A stretch of 64,000 nucleotides of DNA from the NCBI GenBank assembly GCA_004380135.1, contig QXCR01000193.1:62001-126000 (forward strand), written 5' to 3'. How positions within the stretch are numbered: the first letter of the stretch is position 1; each line of letters opens with the position of its first letter. The notes beneath the pieces are model-generated. The model was not told where the DNA came from and ran no database searches. It saw only the letters and a list, made by a program, of their open reading frames with translations. The DNA is from Stemphylium vesicarium (Eukaryota > Ascomycota > Dothideomycetes > Pleosporales > Pleosporaceae). Both the position numbers and the translations under genes were made by a program. This document shows, one piece after another, positions 32,371-42,486 of this stretch.

Positions 32371-33148
32371 ATGTCTGCACCAGCACCAAAGAACATTTCA
32401 GATCTCTCCCCAGCCATTGTCGCTTACAGCAATGGCCCCGTTCTTTCGGCATAGACCACTCCTGCCTTTGCGGTTGCAGCGTTGGTCGTCTTGCTGCGAT
32501 ATTATGCGCGAGCCAGGATACTCAAGTCGTTTGGAACAGACGATTGGGTCATTCTTCTTACCTTAGTAAGTTATCCCCCCCCGAACAACCGACGTCAAGA
32601 AGTGGATCCGTGTCACAATCCGCCTCAGAGGCTGAGGATGATGGTTGGGTTATTACCGAATCATCAGGACACATCCTCATAATTCGTCAGATCTACATGA
32701 CAGCCGTCGTGGTCGGCTTGTCGCTGGTGAAGATATCCATATCCTTCTTCCTGCTGCGGCTCGCGACTAGGAGACTATATGTGTGGTTCTTGTGGACCTT
32801 TGTAGAAGTCTTGGTAGCGTTCACCTTGGCTTGCATGGGGACGCTCATCTTTCAGTGTGTGACTGTGGAAGCAGCTTGGGATGTTCGACTACGTCCGCCG
32901 CCAATGGGAACGGGAACTGCAACGTGCCTGGAGGATGCAACGTTCCATGATATTGGCACATTCAATGAAGGTACGAGACTACAACCACCCCACAGTTCTG
33001 ATCAAGATTTCTGATGCTAACACCACTAGTTTTCCACATAATCAACGACTTCCTCCTCGCCCTTATCCCCGTCCCCCTCATCTGGAAACTGCACATGCCC
33101 CTCCGCACCAGCATATCTCTCGTCATAGTTCTCTCCCTCATAACTGAG
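32371..33148 (+). pseudogene. PTH11/rhodopsin-like membrane receptor, truncated pseudogene
   Basis: Starts with ATG 32371 (MSAPAPKNISDLSPAIVAYS) but meets an in-frame TAG at 32452-32454. The same frame then continues with typical family sequence (TTPAFAVAALVVLLRYYARA, SFGTDDWVILLTL) to a GTAAGT donor. Later pieces include LVKISISFFLLRLA, FQCVTVEAAWD and, after another intron, DFLLALIPVPLIWKLHM. The segment between the second and third helices seems to be missing, and the gene stops near 33148 before the last helices. One nonsense codon plus internal and 3' deletion mark it as dead. Confidence 0.65.
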
Positions 33149-33262
33149 GATCGTTTCTAATGAATTCATACGATATCAGAAAGCCACAGCAGTACCCTGC
33201 ACAACAACAGCACATTAAACCAGCTTCCCCCTCCCCCTCCCACAACCCACTAATCTCCCACC

Positions 33263-35818
33263 TCATCTCCTAAACCCTCCTTTCCACCGCCCCCTCCCCA
33301 GCCCATCAGTCTCCCCCCTCTCCGCAACCTTTCCATTGAACACAACCCCCCTCACATCCCCCCTCGGCAGCACAACCTCCAGCCCCTCCCACGCCGGCTT
33401 AAACCCGTCCTGCAACTTCTCCTCAAACTGCACCAGCACCTCCGTCTCCGTAGTCTCGTACCTCAGCGTAAAAACCGAGATCCTTGCCGGCGGCGGCGAA
33501 ACCCCATCATCCTCGTACCAAACCGAGCTATACACCTTACCCCCGGACGATCCCTTTGGTGGAAAAACCTCCACGCCGCGGTAATCGTCCAAGGGAAGGT
33601 TTGCCAGGTTGTCTGTCTCCCCGACGGAAAGGACCTGGGTGGATTTTCCAATGGGAATCGCGGACCCGACTTTTGCTAGCACGGGGATGCTCGTCTTCCA
33701 CGAGGCAGGGACTTGTACCCACCGGCCAGCAGAGAAGTATGTCTGCGGTTCGTTATGCAGATCCAGGAACGCAGCGTCGGGGTCCTCCGGATCTTTAGGG
33801 AGATACAACTCTGCTGTCTGGGCACCAGGTTCGAAGACGCCGCCGATCAGCAGGGCGTCACCGAGCCAGTACTGCGTCTCCCCGTCGGTAAGCACCTTGC
33901 TGTTCCAGACTTCGGAGTCAGTCTCGTAGCCCCAGCCCGTCCAGCGCTGCGGCGGTGTGGCTGTGGCGTGCGAGTGAAGCGCTAGACTGTAAAGATACGG
34001 TATCATTTCGTACCGCCGTTTAATCGTTTCCCGCACTATGGCCGTAACCTCGGGGTACATCCACGGCTCGATGACATCGCCGACACTGTTATCAGTCCCG
34101 GTTTTAAAACAGTTGATGGCGAACCGCGGACTGTAGATGCCTTGCTGGCACCACCGCACCAGCAGTTCGGGGGACGGTTGCGGGCCCTCGAAACCGCCAA
34201 TGTCGTGCCCGTAGCATTGCATGAGGCAAATCCCGGCGGTTAGGGAGAGCGCGTTGGCGCCGCGCATGCCGGGCCAGGAGGTTACGTTGTCGCCGCTCCA
34301 GGCGCTGGCGCAGTAGCGCAGTGTGCCTGCTGTTGCGCTGCGGGTTAGGATGAAGGGGCGTTGCGTGGGCTCCATCTCCAGGGACGCATCGTGTGAGGAT
34401 TTCCCCATGAGTTCGGTGTTTAGAGCGCGGCCCCAGAAGCCGATGTCTTTGCCGTAGGCTGCGTTGGTTTCGTTCTTAGGGCCTTGGAGTACGTGGGGGG
34501 AGGTCATTTCGCATTGCCAACCATCATGCGGAATCGTGTACTCGTTGTTGTCATTCCAGATGCAATCGATGCCTACGCGCTTCAGCTCCCGGATCCCGTC
34601 GTACCACCACTGATACCCCGCTGCAGAGGTGAAGTCAATGTGGCCGCCTACACCGCTCTCGCCGCCGCCAGCGCTCCAGAGACGGGCTTCTGCCGAGGCT
34701 TTCGTCAGGGAATCTGTGAAGAAGGCATTCGTGTCTTTCAACTTCTGGTACTCTGGGTGGCTGCCGAGTACATATGGTTTAACGTTTGCAATAAGCCGGA
34801 TGCCTTCTTTATGATACGCGTCAATCCAGCCCTTTGGATCGGGGAATCGATGCTGGTTCCACGTAAACACGTTGCGGGTTTTTGGTTCGGTTTCCGCGAC
34901 AGTGTAGCCAGACGACATTTGCATGCCTGAACAGGGTATGTCGTGTTCTTTTAGCTTGCGTGCAAAGTCCATCATGGACTCGTGCGCGGGCGGGTCGTCG
35001 GTCATGGAGTACTTCATTCCTCCAGCTAAATATCCAAATGCCCATCGTGGAACGAGCAGAGGGTATCCGACTAGATCGGCGTAGATGCGAACAATGTCCG
35101 GGAGCGTCTTGCCGACTAGGAGATACTCTTCCAACCCCCCGTAATCTTGGCGGTAGACCTTGAAGCGCCCCCACATGCCGTCCATCTCGGAGCCTACAGA
35201 GTAGAATCCGCGTGCGTGCGAGGTGGAGAAGATGCCGACGCAACCGTCGGGCGTGGCGTTGATGAGTAGCGGGATGTGCTTGTACATTGGATCTGTGCGG
35301 TGGACGTCGTAGCCGAAAGAATCGGTTGCTGAGAGCACAAAATGTCGATTCGAAAGATCCATGGGTGCAGGCTTCTCACCCAGCCCGAGGTGAAGCGTGC
35401 CATTGTTGTATCGCGTGTAGTGGGAAACCCCCGTTCCGTCGGCGACGTAGGAGCGGTTGGGTAGATCGGTGTGGATTGGGATTTTCTGGCCTGGTAGCGT
35501 CAAGGAGACGAGTGGGAGTCCACTTTCCCAGTCTACCGTTGCGGTGATGTCGTCGACGGCGAGGGTCTTTGATTCCCCGCTGGATGAGAGAACCTTGGCG
35601 TTGGCATCTGTCAGGCTTCTCTCAGGCACGGGAGCTGCTCGATGTGGCGGTAGTAAATGTTTCGGAGAGGTTAACGTTGTACGAAAGAGACCGGGTCGAA
35701 TGGCATCAAAGGTAAATTTAAACTCTCCCGCCTTCGACAGCAGCTCAACGCTTGTATCCGATGTTGCGGTAATAGCCGCGGCTTGGTAGCCGGTGGGTAC
35801 ATATTCCAGCATCGGCAT
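33263..35818 (-). CDS. Glycoside hydrolase family 31 (alpha-glucosidase-like)
   Basis: Retaining alpha-glycosidase, probably acting on alpha-glucosides. Single exon, 851 aa, starting MPMLEYVPTGYQAAAI. The start at 35818 was chosen because no ATG lies further upstream in frame and a TATAAATC motif (rc of 35883-35890) sits about 66 nt before it. The N-terminal galactose-mutarotase-like domain has HLGLGEKPAPMDLSNRHF. The barrel has the nucleophile region IDCIWNDNNEYTIP and the acid/base region SAWSGDNVTSWPGMRGANAL, then CYGHDIGGF and the beta-sandwich C-terminus. There is no signal peptide, so it is probably intracellular. A 330-bp divergent promoter is shared with an MFS carrier, which suggests import and hydrolysis of a glycoside. 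Confidence 0.9.
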   Translation of the reverse strand: MPMLEYVPTGYQAAAITATSDTSVELLSKAGEFKFTFDAIRPGLFRTTLTSPKHLLPPHRAAPVPERSLTDANAKVLSSSGESKTLAVDDITATVDWESGLPLVSLTLPGQKIPIHTDLPNRSYVADGTGVSHYTRYNNGTLHLGLGEKPAPMDLSNRHFVLSATDSFGYDVHRTDPMYKHIPLLINATPDGCVGIFSTSHARGFYSVGSEMDGMWGRFKVYRQDYGGLEEYLLVGKTLPDIVRIYADLVGYPLLVPRWAFGYLAGGMKYSMTDDPPAHESMMDFARKLKEHDIPCSGMQMSSGYTVAETEPKTRNVFTWNQHRFPDPKGWIDAYHKEGIRLIANVKPYVLGSHPEYQKLKDTNAFFTDSLTKASAEARLWSAGGGESGVGGHIDFTSAAGYQWWYDGIRELKRVGIDCIWNDNNEYTIPHDGWQCEMTSPHVLQGPKNETNAAYGKDIGFWGRALNTELMGKSSHDASLEMEPTQRPFILTRSATAGTLRYCASAWSGDNVTSWPGMRGANALSLTAGICLMQCYGHDIGGFEGPQPSPELLVRWCQQGIYSPRFAINCFKTGTDNSVGDVIEPWMYPEVTAIVRETIKRRYEMIPYLYSLALHSHATATPPQRWTGWGYETDSEVWNSKVLTDGETQYWLGDALLIGGVFEPGAQTAELYLPKDPEDPDAAFLDLHNEPQTYFSAGRWVQVPASWKTSIPVLAKVGSAIPIGKSTQVLSVGETDNLANLPLDDYRGVEVFPPKGSSGGKVYSSVWYEDDGVSPPPARISVFTLRYETTETEVLVQFEEKLQDGFKPAWEGLEVVLPRGDVRGVVFNGKVAERGETDGLGRGRWKGGFRR

Positions 35819-36148
35819 GACGGCAATCTCGATGATGACAATCAGTACTCTATTTGCCGAATGCTGCAACACCAACAACCTAGATTTATACAAAGATACA
35901 AGTTCACGTCTTCGCCCGAAGGTCCCTTGTCCGTTAGCCGAAGCATGTACGTAGCCTCGTCACGAGGCGGGCACAGACGCGGCCAACGGTATCTTCGGCC
36001 GGCGTCAGCAGCCTCCTAGCCCCGATGCGGACACGATCATCAGTCTGGGGACTCCATGGGGAAGCATTATAAGGCTCCTTGGCCAGGCTTACATCAACAG
36101 CATCAGTATTCGTGAGACCGATTCCAAACGCCTTCGTCAACCTCATCC
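35819..36148. promoter_or_regulatory. Divergent promoter between GH31 and MFS genes
   Basis: 330 bp serving two divergent genes. TATA-like motifs face each way: TATAAATC (minus strand, 35883-35890) for the GH31 gene and TATAA (36068-36072) for the MFS gene, about 65 and 77 nt from the respective ATGs. Confidence 0.55.
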
Positions 36149-37833
36149 ATGTCTCACAAACCTGACATGACGGACCAGACCACCCCAATTGCAGACATCA
36201 ATGTCAAGCCCGATGTCGAAACCACAGAATCACTCCACAAACCCACGAATAGCAAAGGCAGAGATAAAGCTGCGGCGCTACTCGCTTCCAACGAGCGCAT
36301 CGTCGTAACGTCAGAGGAGAACAAACGCGTGTTGAAGAAGATCGATCTCGTCATCCTGCCCATCCTCCTCAGTGTCTACTTCCTCCAATCCCTCGACAAA
36401 ACCACACTATCGTACGCCTCAGTCTTCGGCCTCATCGAAGATGCAAATCTCGATCCCGACTCGCAGCAATACTCCTGGCTCGGAAGTATCGTGTACATCG
36501 CACAGCTCGTAGCGCAGCCGCTCGTCGCTTTCCTGCTAGTGAAGCTGAAGATGGGGAAATTCATGGGCGTCATGGTGTTCACGTGGGGGTGCATTCTGTG
36601 CGGTATGGCGGGCGCGAGTAACTTTGCCGGACTCATGGCCACACGGTTTCTATTGGGGGCTTTTGAAGCTGCAGTTGGTAAGTCACCTTTCCCAGACCAC
36701 CTATAGCCCCAGACGTTTATTAACGCCTTACAGCACCCGCCTTCATCGCCGTAGTACAAATGTGGTACAAGCGCGGCGAACAGACAAACCGCAACGCAGC
36801 GTGGTACGCCATGCTGGGCATCGTCAACATCCTCGGCAGCCTCCTGTGCTACGGCCTCGGCCACATCGACTCCAAGTTGCTGCATTCCTACCAGATCATC
36901 TTCCTCTTCTGCGGTCTGCTCACGGTGATCGTGTCCGTCTTCGTCTGGTTCTTCATGCCGGACTCGCCCATGGAAGCCAAATTCTTCACCCCCCACGAGA
37001 AACTCGTCGCCGTTGAGCGCCTGCGCATGAACCAGATGGGCGTCGCGTCGCGCGTGTGGAAGTGGGATCACGTGTTGGAGGCGTTCATGGATCCCAAGAC
37101 GTGGCTTTGGTTTGCCATGTTGACGGCTGTTAGTATTCCCAGTGGGGGGATTACGACGTTTGGGCCGCTTATCATTGAGGGGTTTGGGTTCAATCAGTTT
37201 CAGACTATTCTGTTCAATATGCCGTTTGGCGTTGTCCAGATTGTTGCGACGGTTGGCGGCGCGTGGTTGGCGACGTGGTTGAAGAAGAAGTCGCCCGTGC
37301 TTATTCTTCTGTGCATCCCGCCGATTATTGGGATCGTCATACTTATGGTTGTGGGTCGCGAGGATGAGAATCGCGGCGTCTTGCTCTTTGGGTACTACAT
37401 GACGAGCTTCTATCCTGGTATCTCACCCTTGCTCTACTCGTGGTCTGGGCAGAACACTGGCGGTGATACGAAGCGCAAAGTCACTACTAGTATCCTGTTT
37501 GTCGGCGCCAGCGCGGGAAACATCATCGGCCCGCAACTCTTCAAGCCTTCCGAAAGGCCGTACTACAAACGCGGTCTGCAAGCCAATCTCGCCCTTTTCA
37601 TCGCGATTATCGTGCTGATCTTGATCGCCATGTTTTGGATCAAGCTGCTCAACCGCAAGCACGCCGCGACACGAGAAAGCATGGGCAAGTCTGCTGTTGT
37701 TGTCGACACGAGTATGGGATCTAGCCGCGAGGCAAATACCGAGGAAGCTCAGAATGAGGCCAGCGGCGTGGGTGACAAGGCTTTTGATGATGTGACGGAC
37801 ATCAAGAACGAAGACTTCATCTACATTTATTGA
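36149..37833 (+). CDS. MFS transporter, Dal5/anion:cation symporter type
   Basis: Plasma-membrane proton symporter of the allantoate permease (Dal5, ACS) family, usually for organic anions, vitamins or small peptides. Model: join(36149..36677,36734..37833), 542 aa. It has about 12 transmembrane segments with ILPILLSVYFLQSLDKTTLSY in helix 1, the family motif GIL-like FVWFFMPDSPMEAKFFT after helix 6, and FGYYMTSFYPGISPLLYSW in the C-terminal half. The loop RNAAWYAMLGIVNILGSLLCYGLGHI is also characteristic. The intron (GTAAGT..ACAG) restores AAVAPAFIAV. Substrate unknown; location opposite GH31 hints at a sugar-linked compound. Confidence 0.9.
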
Positions 37834-37925
37834 GCATAGCTCGCAGTAGATAGTTTCACAACAACTATTTTGTACACGAAAAAAGAAAGAACTGTCAATC
37901 TCGTGCGTCAACTCACTTGTCATTG

Positions 37926-39973
37926 CTAGAAAAGACTGTCAATATTGACGAACAGATCCTGCCAACCCATGGGCATATGCTTGAGATTGAGTCCCGGAAA
38001 GTCCCACTCGAAGACAAATTCACTCGGCACGTAGCCCTGAAACTCGCTTTCAGCCGCACCTCCATCTCTCCCTGGGGTACTTGTAGACTCTGGGACGTTG
38101 TTTTGTTCCACAGAGTACTCGTGCAACGCGGCCTCGCATTTCTCAATGCTCGTTTGAAGGATCTGAAAGTATGCAATGTGCCCCACTGTGACTGTCTTCA
38201 GCTCCTCGAGCACCCGGTGAGCATCGTGAAGCAGCGCCATGACGGATGCTGCGGGATCACGAAGCAGGATGGCTAGCTTGAGGACGAGCAAAACAGAGAC
38301 GGCGCATTTGGCCCACACGTAGTCGAGCGTCCATTTGAACGTGCTGAGATACGTGGAGCCGATGGTGTGGGTGGATGATGCGGGCGAAGAGTCTGGCGAC
38401 GTCGTGTACGATTGCAGCATGTAGTGTAGATGCCGGCCTGCTGCATCTTTCGCCTGGCGTATAAAGTCTCTCTGAAACTCAGTCATGAATGCAATGTTCT
38501 CTATTCCAGAAGATGCGACAGCTTTCAGATACAACGTCATCATGGCCCATTCGCGCTGGATATGAAGATTTTGCAACGCGAGTGCTCGCTTGTGAGGTGC
38601 GGGCTCCGCTAGAGCGATATTTGTCCATTCTTCTAGCCAAAGTGATAGCTCAACACTGGCATCATCCACTGTGCTGCGAACCTGGTCTTCGCTCGCTTGG
38701 AGAAGAAAGTCACTATTTCGGCGCATGATCTTGGTGTAGGCTTCGGTGCGGATTATATTGAGTTCGATTTGAGATAGTAGGCGAATATCGACTGCTGTTC
38801 GTTCGGGATGGCTTAGGAGACTCCTGATCTTGCGAGGTGAGGTATGGAGGGTCAAGCCTGGCAGCTTTCCCCCGTCTAGTGAGAAGCTCGTGAGTGTTAG
38901 AAAGGTGATGTCGAAAGCAATCAGAGTGTCACTCACAACAACTCAAGATTGCATATCCCGTGCCAGATTCGGGAAAGCCGATACAATTCTCGTTCTTCGC
39001 CGCTGATCAGTGTGGATCGTGCATGACTTTTCGCCATGAGCTGGTCAACAGCACGTGGCAGATCAAGTTGCATGGCAAAACGAAGGGCTGTCGCGATCAA
39101 CAAGAAGCCATTCTCGGAGTATGCAGCTACCAGTGTAATAGCTTGAATATCCTCAACTGTCGGCACACTCGTGTTGATGAGTAGATTCGTGATGTGGCTG
39201 CGCACTCGCGATTGCAGTTGGCGGTAGATAGTAGTGTTGAAACCTTCCTCGGCGCGACAGCCAATGCTAACGACGGCATCGAAGAGGATGGCGCTGCGCG
39301 ATGATACGGAAGTGATGTTGTCATATCTCTCGCAGAATATCGGCACCAGGTATTGCTATGAGGATTAGTCTTGCGCTCTGGCAGCTGATGTGTAATTCTT
39401 ACACTGCCTGAGAAGAAACTAGGAAAGTTAGCAATACCGTTCAACCGGTAAAGTGAGGGACTAGCTACCTCTGGTACCAATGAGCGGCCTGCTCCCATGT
39501 GATGAAACCTGCATCGACGGCGCTCCCGGCTGCATCGCGTTCAGGAAGGGAACGAGGCGTAATGGTGGAAACGGATACGCTCGGGCGGTTCATAGGTGAC
39601 TGCAGAAGTTAGTCAGAATGCTTATCCTTCCACCACGTGGGTTTCGAGTCTTTTAGGGCAGTGAGCTGCACCATTACCCGAAACTATGGCAAAGACTACC
39701 AAGACATGCATAGACCGTACTTACGCTAGTATGGCGACGTTGTACATGTCTCGCACCGAGCTGCTCGCGAAGTGCAGCCATCTCAGCCTCCAGCTTCTCA
39801 ATGCGGAGTACATTCTCGTCCTTCACCGCGTCAAAGTACTCGCAAGAAGCATTGTTTCTGTCGCATCGCTGGCAAGGGCGATTTCCATCGCATCGCACCT
39901 TGGATGTTCGGCAATTGACACAGGCATTGATAGCACGGCGTTTGCGCGGTCGTGGTGAGGCGTGTGCGTCCAT
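37926..39973 (-). CDS. Zn2Cys6 transcription factor with fungal TF domain
   Basis: Probable local regulator. Model: complement(join(37926..38886,38937..39355,39403..39418,39469..39599,39725..39973)), 591 aa. The Zn2Cys6 cluster is at residues 17-44 (NACVNCRTSKVRCDGNRPCQRC...C), followed by a coiled-coil dimerisation helix (VLRIEKLEAEMAALREQL). The TF domain has FSGSQYLVPIFCERYD, AITLVAAYSENGFLLIATAL, IWHGICNLELL and FFSLDGGKLPGL, as in protease-regulator-like (PrtT-type) proteins. The third exon is only 16 nt long. It is convergent with the MFS gene (about 90 bp between stops) and upstream of the FAD monooxygenase. The exon 4/5 junction could also be shifted by one codon. Confidence 0.82.
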
Positions 39974-40408
39974 CGGTAACCTCGCGCGAGAGGCGGCGTG
40001 TGGGTTGACCCGATTTTTAACGTCGGGGGTGGGCCGAGTGGAGATGCGGGGAAGTATGCACCCATGAGTCGTGACTCGGCAGCCGAAGCCATTATCGGCA
40101 ATGCTCTACGTATCTCCTCCCTTTGCGCAAGGGTACATACCCGCTACTAGGCAAATTTAGTACCTTGGGCCTGGTCAATTGATAACGTCTGCGGTTCAGC
40201 CCCGCATGCGTTTCATCGGATGCGGCAGGTCATGGGTGATCTGACATGTGTGACGCTGTGAAGAAAAAATCCGATGACAACCTCTTAGATCGAGGGTGGT
40301 ACTAGGGAGTTGGATCATCATTTTGCACGCTGAAGAAAATTCGGATGAATTGATGAGATAGGCAATATAAATGCTTCGTTCTGATTTCTTCGCTTATGAC
40401 ACGGCTTC
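39974..40408. other. Intergenic
   Basis: 435 bp between the regulator's start and the stop of the FAD monooxygenase. It should contain the regulator's promoter; nothing else is recognised. Confidence 0.35.
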
Positions 40409-41638
40409 CTAGTTGGGCGCCACGTATTCGTTGATAGTAGGCGCATTCTCCAGGTCAATATCAATACCAAACTGGCCTGATGCCATACCATAGCTGGCCT
40501 TGACGGCCTCAGTCGCGTAAATGCGCATCTCCTTCTCGTAGGCCTCGGTCACGCCTGTCCATCGGTCGCCGTCGCCGCGATCCCAGGCCTCTGCAATGAG
40601 CCTACCCAGTAGAGCTGAATCACGCACTGCAGTGTTGGCACCATTACCACCTGCTGGGGTCATGGCATGTACAGCGTCGCCTACCACCGTCACGCGTGGG
40701 TCGTTGGCCCACTCGGGTACAACCTTTGGAGACGAGCAGGTAATCTTCCAGAAAGCGGCCTCTGACTCGACCATGTTGTCGAAGAGAGGCTTTACACGCT
40801 CATGCCAGTGCGAAGTGAGCGACTTTGCAATCTGTGCGGCAGGTGTGCCAGTAATTGTGTAGTTGTCGTTGGGTGCCTTGATGACGCCTGGAGAGCCGAT
40901 CATGGTCCAGCCGAAATTAATGTCTGGCTTGTCCATGTCACCTGCGCGCACGTTGGTGATGACAAAGACTTGACCACCGTTGGGTTGCGATTTATCGTCG
41001 ACAATGCGGAAGACCCCTTCTCCCAAATTCTTGAAAGCAGTCGTAGGTGCCTGGCCATGTATACCTCGCGAGCCCAGGTCGTAAACTTTGATGGCGCCGT
41101 TGGCCAGCTGGCCAGCGACTGCGCTCTTGACTCCCTCACCACCAACCAGCATAGAGCCCTCTTCGCTCTTGCTTCCATCGGCAAATACAAGACGTACGCC
41201 ATTGTCGGTCTTCTCATAGCCCGTGACGTGATGACTCCATCGTACGTTGTTCTCTAGGCCTTCCATAAACAGCTTGCGCATGTCACCGCGAGATATGCCC
41301 ACAACCTTGCCATTTCTGCTGCTCAACTGCTCACTCTTGACACTCGGCGCCTCGACGCCCAAATTCTCGCCCGTCAGCGGATCGATAGCGGCGAATCCGG
41401 CGCCGCCTGTCTTGCCGCATGCGTCATAGAATTTCTGGAAGCCCGCGGGACCGAGAACATTCTCTATTGCGTCGATTCCTTGTGCCGAGAGGCGAAGTCG
41501 GTAGCCTTGTGCGCGAAAGATGATAGACGCGTCGCGCTCGAAGACGAGGAAGGGGATCTTGGAACGGTGCAGCGATCGGGCGAGAAGGAGCGAGGCGAGG
41601 CCGGCACCGGAGATGAGGATGGGCTTGGGAGCGCTCAT
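40409..41638 (-). CDS. FAD-dependent aromatic-ring monooxygenase
   Basis: Class A flavoprotein hydroxylase, using NAD(P)H and oxygen. Single exon, 409 aa. The dinucleotide-binding motif GAGLASLLLARSLHRSKIPF is at residues 11-30, ending in FERD. The second FAD motif is VTVVGDAVHAMTPAGGNGAN near residue 315. RGDMRKLFMEGLENNVRW corresponds to the DG/RxxL region. No signal peptide or transmembrane segment. Substrate cannot be told from sequence; relatives include salicylate hydroxylases and secondary-metabolite oxygenases. It is the last member of the GH31/MFS/regulator neighbourhood. Confidence 0.88.
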   Translation of the reverse strand: MSAPKPILISGAGLASLLLARSLHRSKIPFLVFERDASIIFRAQGYRLRLSAQGIDAIENVLGPAGFQKFYDACGKTGGAGFAAIDPLTGENLGVEAPSVKSEQLSSRNGKVVGISRGDMRKLFMEGLENNVRWSHHVTGYEKTDNGVRLVFADGSKSEEGSMLVGGEGVKSAVAGQLANGAIKVYDLGSRGIHGQAPTTAFKNLGEGVFRIVDDKSQPNGGQVFVITNVRAGDMDKPDINFGWTMIGSPGVIKAPNDNYTITGTPAAQIAKSLTSHWHERVKPLFDNMVESEAAFWKITCSSPKVVPEWANDPRVTVVGDAVHAMTPAGGNGANTAVRDSALLGRLIAEAWDRGDGDRWTGVTEAYEKEMRIYATEAVKASYGMASGQFGIDIDLENAPTINEYVAPN

Positions 41639-42486
41639 GATGGGCTGTGAGGCGGATGGTGTGAGAGTGCCATTTCCACAGGAAGCGGCATGGCTCTAGA
41701 TATAGCAGGTGCGCTGGGTGTTGAGGCAGGCGCGATGTATGGCGTCAAGTCTATTGTCGGCCCGCATCGGAACTTCGGAACTTTGGGCCAGCGTCGATTG
41801 CTAAGCCCATGGGAGTGAGTAAGCACCAAACCTCTACAATTCCGCCGCCCGTCATCACTGAGAAATGCATCTCACATATTATCATGCATAGTGACAAGGG
41901 ACTTCGTACCACCGTGTGTGCCGAGATGAGAGGTGCACTCTTCCGTCACCTCCAAGCCTGCTTCGTACAACGACTCTACGGGTTCACCATCTAGGGACGA
42001 AATGTACAGTGAGAGCTTCCCGATTATACTGAGCTCCAAACGCATAACACCTCATGCATGCCTTGTCTGTGAATGGAATAGAGCCTCGGGGCTGCCTCCT
42101 AGGAAAGGCCGTCAATTCGCGTCAATCACGTGAGTGCGTGAAGGCGATCTGGGCAACTCCGCCGAACGTGTTTGCAAGTTTGGAAACTCGGACCTTCCAG
42201 CGCACGACATTTTCCTTTCGCATCATCCGAACCTCACACTTGCTTAAGACGCTTCCCGCTGTACCGGAGTCAACTTTTCCAATTAATGCTTGTCTGCCGT
42301 TTCCCAAAAGGACCGCCCCGCATGCGCTTTCCACACCCGCTCACAGGCAGCCATAGAGCTTCCCTACCACCCAGCGCGTCATGTTCCAAGAACAGAATTG
42401 AGTAACGATGTTTGGCTGGCTGTACTCGACTATGTAATTACACACTATGCATAGTCAATCCATTATAACTAATTGAACCTAACAGG
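41639..42486. other. Intergenic
   Basis: About 850 bp containing the monooxygenase promoter and the flank of an F-box-like pseudogene. No gene is recognised. Confidence 0.35.

Noticed and set aside
36376..37071. 231-codon minus-strand frame across the MFS gene
   Set aside because: Antisense shadow; the plus-strand carrier is complete with membrane segments and family motifs.
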